A program made the translations under genes and the position numbers. From the NCBI GenBank assembly GCA_049487715.1, contig CP150558.1, positions 310,001-374,000 of the forward strand: DNA of 64,000 nt, given 5' to 3'. Source of the stretch: Pycnococcus provasolii. Its lineage: Eukaryota; Chlorophyta; Pseudoscourfieldiophyceae; Pseudoscourfieldiales. Under the pieces are notes generated by a model that saw only the letters and a list, made by a program, of their open reading frames with translations, did no database searches and was not told the origin of the DNA. Shown here piece after piece: positions 62,685-64,000 of the stretch (its first letter is position 1; each line of letters starts with the position of its first letter).

Positions 62685-63593
62685 ATGATGCGTACGATGA
62701 TACGGAAGTACTGCGCCATGCCGGCGGCAAAACCGCCGCGGCGCATTCGAGCCTTCACCTTCGACGTCACGGGCACGCTAGTATCTTTCGTAGGTCGGCT
62801 CGGTGCGCACTACGCTGACTGCGCTCGTCGATGCGGCGTGCACATCGATCCAGGTCATCTAGCAGCGCTGGAGAAAGGATTTCAGCTCGCATACAACGAG
62901 ACGCATGCGGCGTACCCTTGCTTTGGGGGCAACTGCATCAGCACGAAGGATTGGTGGCGCACGTGTGTACTGCGCTCGTTCGAGGTGGCACGCGAGCTGG
63001 AGCTAAATGATGGGCTGAAGAACGACGATGCCGTGCCCAGGCTCACAGAAGATCAAAAGGAACGCGTCTTCAAGCGAATCTATGCGCAGTTTGGTAGCCA
63101 CTCGACATACTCAGCTTTCGACGACGCGATCCCATTCCTGCGCTTCGCAAAGAGACACGGAGTCATCACCGGCATCATATCAAACGCAGACGAGCGATAT
63201 GGAGATAGCATACTGCCCATGCTAGACATTTTTCCAGATTTCTTTATCGGCAGCAAAGACATTGGCTGCGCGAAGCCAGATCGAGCTATATTCGACGCAG
63301 CAATCGCAGAGGCCAGCTCTTGCATCTTCTGCAATGGCGACGACAGCTCTCGTCCCATACAGCCGAACGAAATCCTGCACCTCGGAAACGACTTTGAGAA
63401 AGACTTCATCGGGGCAAGGAATGCGAAGATGCACGCAATTCTTCTTGATCGCTTCGGCGGCGACAACTACGGCGATTCTTTCAGCGAGGAAGGCCAGCAG
63501 TGGAGCGATGCAGGTGCTCCCGTTGCAAAAGACCTTCTCGACGTCATTGACATGCTCGCTCGGCAAAATGTCGAGTTTGGCAAACCCACATAA
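62685..63593 (+). CDS. HDHD3-like HAD-superfamily hydrolase
   Basis: 302 residues from ATG 62685 (the frame also has an upstream GTG). Motif I is FDVTGTL (26-32) with Asp27 as nucleophile; the usual second Asp is Thr, as also happens in HDHD3 proteins (DVKDT). Motif II is at GIISNAD, motif III is the Lys in GCAKPD, and motif IV is HLGNDFEKDF. The helical cap FQLAYNETHAAYPCFGGNCI followed by WWRTCVLRSF is the family's. It probably dephosphorylates a small metabolite; the substrate is not known. If the Thr is functional as in homologues, activity may be altered. Single-exon, convergent with the last gene of the window. Confidence 0.85.
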   Translation: MMRTMIRKYCAMPAAKPPRRIRAFTFDVTGTLVSFVGRLGAHYADCARRCGVHIDPGHLAALEKGFQLAYNETHAAYPCFGGNCISTKDWWRTCVLRSFEVARELELNDGLKNDDAVPRLTEDQKERVFKRIYAQFGSHSTYSAFDDAIPFLRFAKRHGVITGIISNADERYGDSILPMLDIFPDFFIGSKDIGCAKPDRAIFDAAIAEASSCIFCNGDDSSRPIQPNEILHLGNDFEKDFIGARNAKMHAILLDRFGGDNYGDSFSEEGQQWSDAGAPVAKDLLDVIDMLARQNVEFGKPT

Positions 63594-63661
63594 TCCAATG
63601 TGTAGCGATTTACGTTTCTGTTACACTTTTCGAATACAACGTTTTTCATATACTACATTCT

Positions 63662-64000
63662 TCACTCTCGTGCAGCGGCATCGACGAGTGCTTTGCATGT
63701 TATACTTTGACCTGAGCGTGCGGCATGCTGGAAGAGGATCTTTGAGTGCAAGTCGGCACCTGCACCACCGTAGCCGCGCTGCTTTGGATGTGGGACGAGG
63801 CCCGCGAAACGCACGGCGCCAGTATCGTCAAAGAAGTTGACGCGCACGAGCGCGCCATCCGTCCACTTGCACTGACTTGTCGCCATCGCCACGTCGTTGC
63901 CGACACTGCAATCATCCGAGGTGGTCCATACGCGCACCTCCACGTTATTGTCGTCGTCGTACTGGACGACACGAGCGATGCGCACAGGTGGATCATCGGA
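63662..64000 (-). CDS. Hypothetical protein, 5' end outside window
   Basis: A minus-strand frame is open from the right edge to the stop at 63662, about 112 residues. It reads VRIARVVQYDDDNNVEVRVW, then KWTDGALVRVNFFDDTGAVR, and ends HAARSGQSITCKALVDAAAR. The first part looks like a small beta-barrel of SH3/Tudor/chromo-like type as found at the C-terminus of some transposon and chromatin proteins, but this is not secure. No start is seen, so the N-terminal portion lies beyond the window. The family is not recognised. Confidence 0.55.
   Translation of the reverse strand, partial: SDDPPVRIARVVQYDDDNNVEVRVWTTSDDCSVGNDVAMATSQCKWTDGALVRVNFFDDTGAVRFAGLVPHPKQRGYGGAGADLHSKILFQHAARSGQSITCKALVDAAARE

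Noticed and set aside
1-64000. tRNA or rRNA genes
   Set aside because: No convincing T-loop/anticodon arrangement or rRNA core was seen on reading; a covariance-model scan would be decisive.

Overview
The window looks like nuclear DNA of a eukaryotic microalga, most probably a green alga of prasinophyte grade. This rests on spliceosomal introns (GT..AG at 3677-4008 and 43497-43633), Kozak-like starts, extracellular proteins with long SPPPP-type (hydroxyproline-rich) tracts, a ShKT-tailed prolyl 4-hydroxylase and eukaryotic housekeeping families (PEX19, WASHC3, VPS39-like, FAF2/UBXD8-like, PTPDC1-like). The species is not identified. No tRNA, rRNA or CRISPR array was seen.

Layout. 0-11 kb: MYND-finger protein (partial), PTPDC1-like phosphatase, a large secreted LamG protein, a METTL-type methyltransferase, WASHC3 and a one-domain SAM protein. 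11-20 kb: a small secreted protein, a repeat-rich zone with a decayed gene, and a 1334-residue type I membrane protein with Thr/Ala and Pro repeats. 20.9-22.7 kb: a secreted seven-repeat beta-propeller protein. 22.9-33 kb: an accessory zone with a broken gene, a P-loop ATPase gene enclosed by about 300-bp inverted repeats (23784-26343), a 64-nt palindrome, tandem repeats, a virophage/polinton-like polymerase-helicase (27658-30360, minus), a ten-copy 67-bp minisatellite and a divergently transcribed MT-A70 adenine methyltransferase (31800-32690). Copies of one hairpin repeat mark this zone. 33.6-44.5 kb: a single giant polycystin-type channel gene (about 3575 residues). 44.8-47.1 kb: transposase-like fragments and repeats, including a possible TRIM. 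47.5-64 kb: PEX19 (apparently frameshifted), a sulfotransferase, an ankyrin protein, prolyl 4-hydroxylase, a VPS39/TGFBRAP1-like subunit, a second 2OG oxygenase with an acidic tail beyond two stops, a coiled-coil membrane protein, a FAF2/UBXD8-like protein, an HDHD3-like HAD hydrolase and a partial gene at the right edge.

How the parts fit. Three genes (3609, 15403, 33638) encode surface proteins with long proline tracts, and the window also holds a prolyl 4-hydroxylase of the type that modifies such tracts. The secreted propeller protein and the polycystin share the same propeller repeat. The replicase plus methyltransferase pair, with no capsid gene recognised, is the best candidate for an undescribed element: a capsidless or decayed polinton-like virus/virophage relative, or a cellular exaptation of one.
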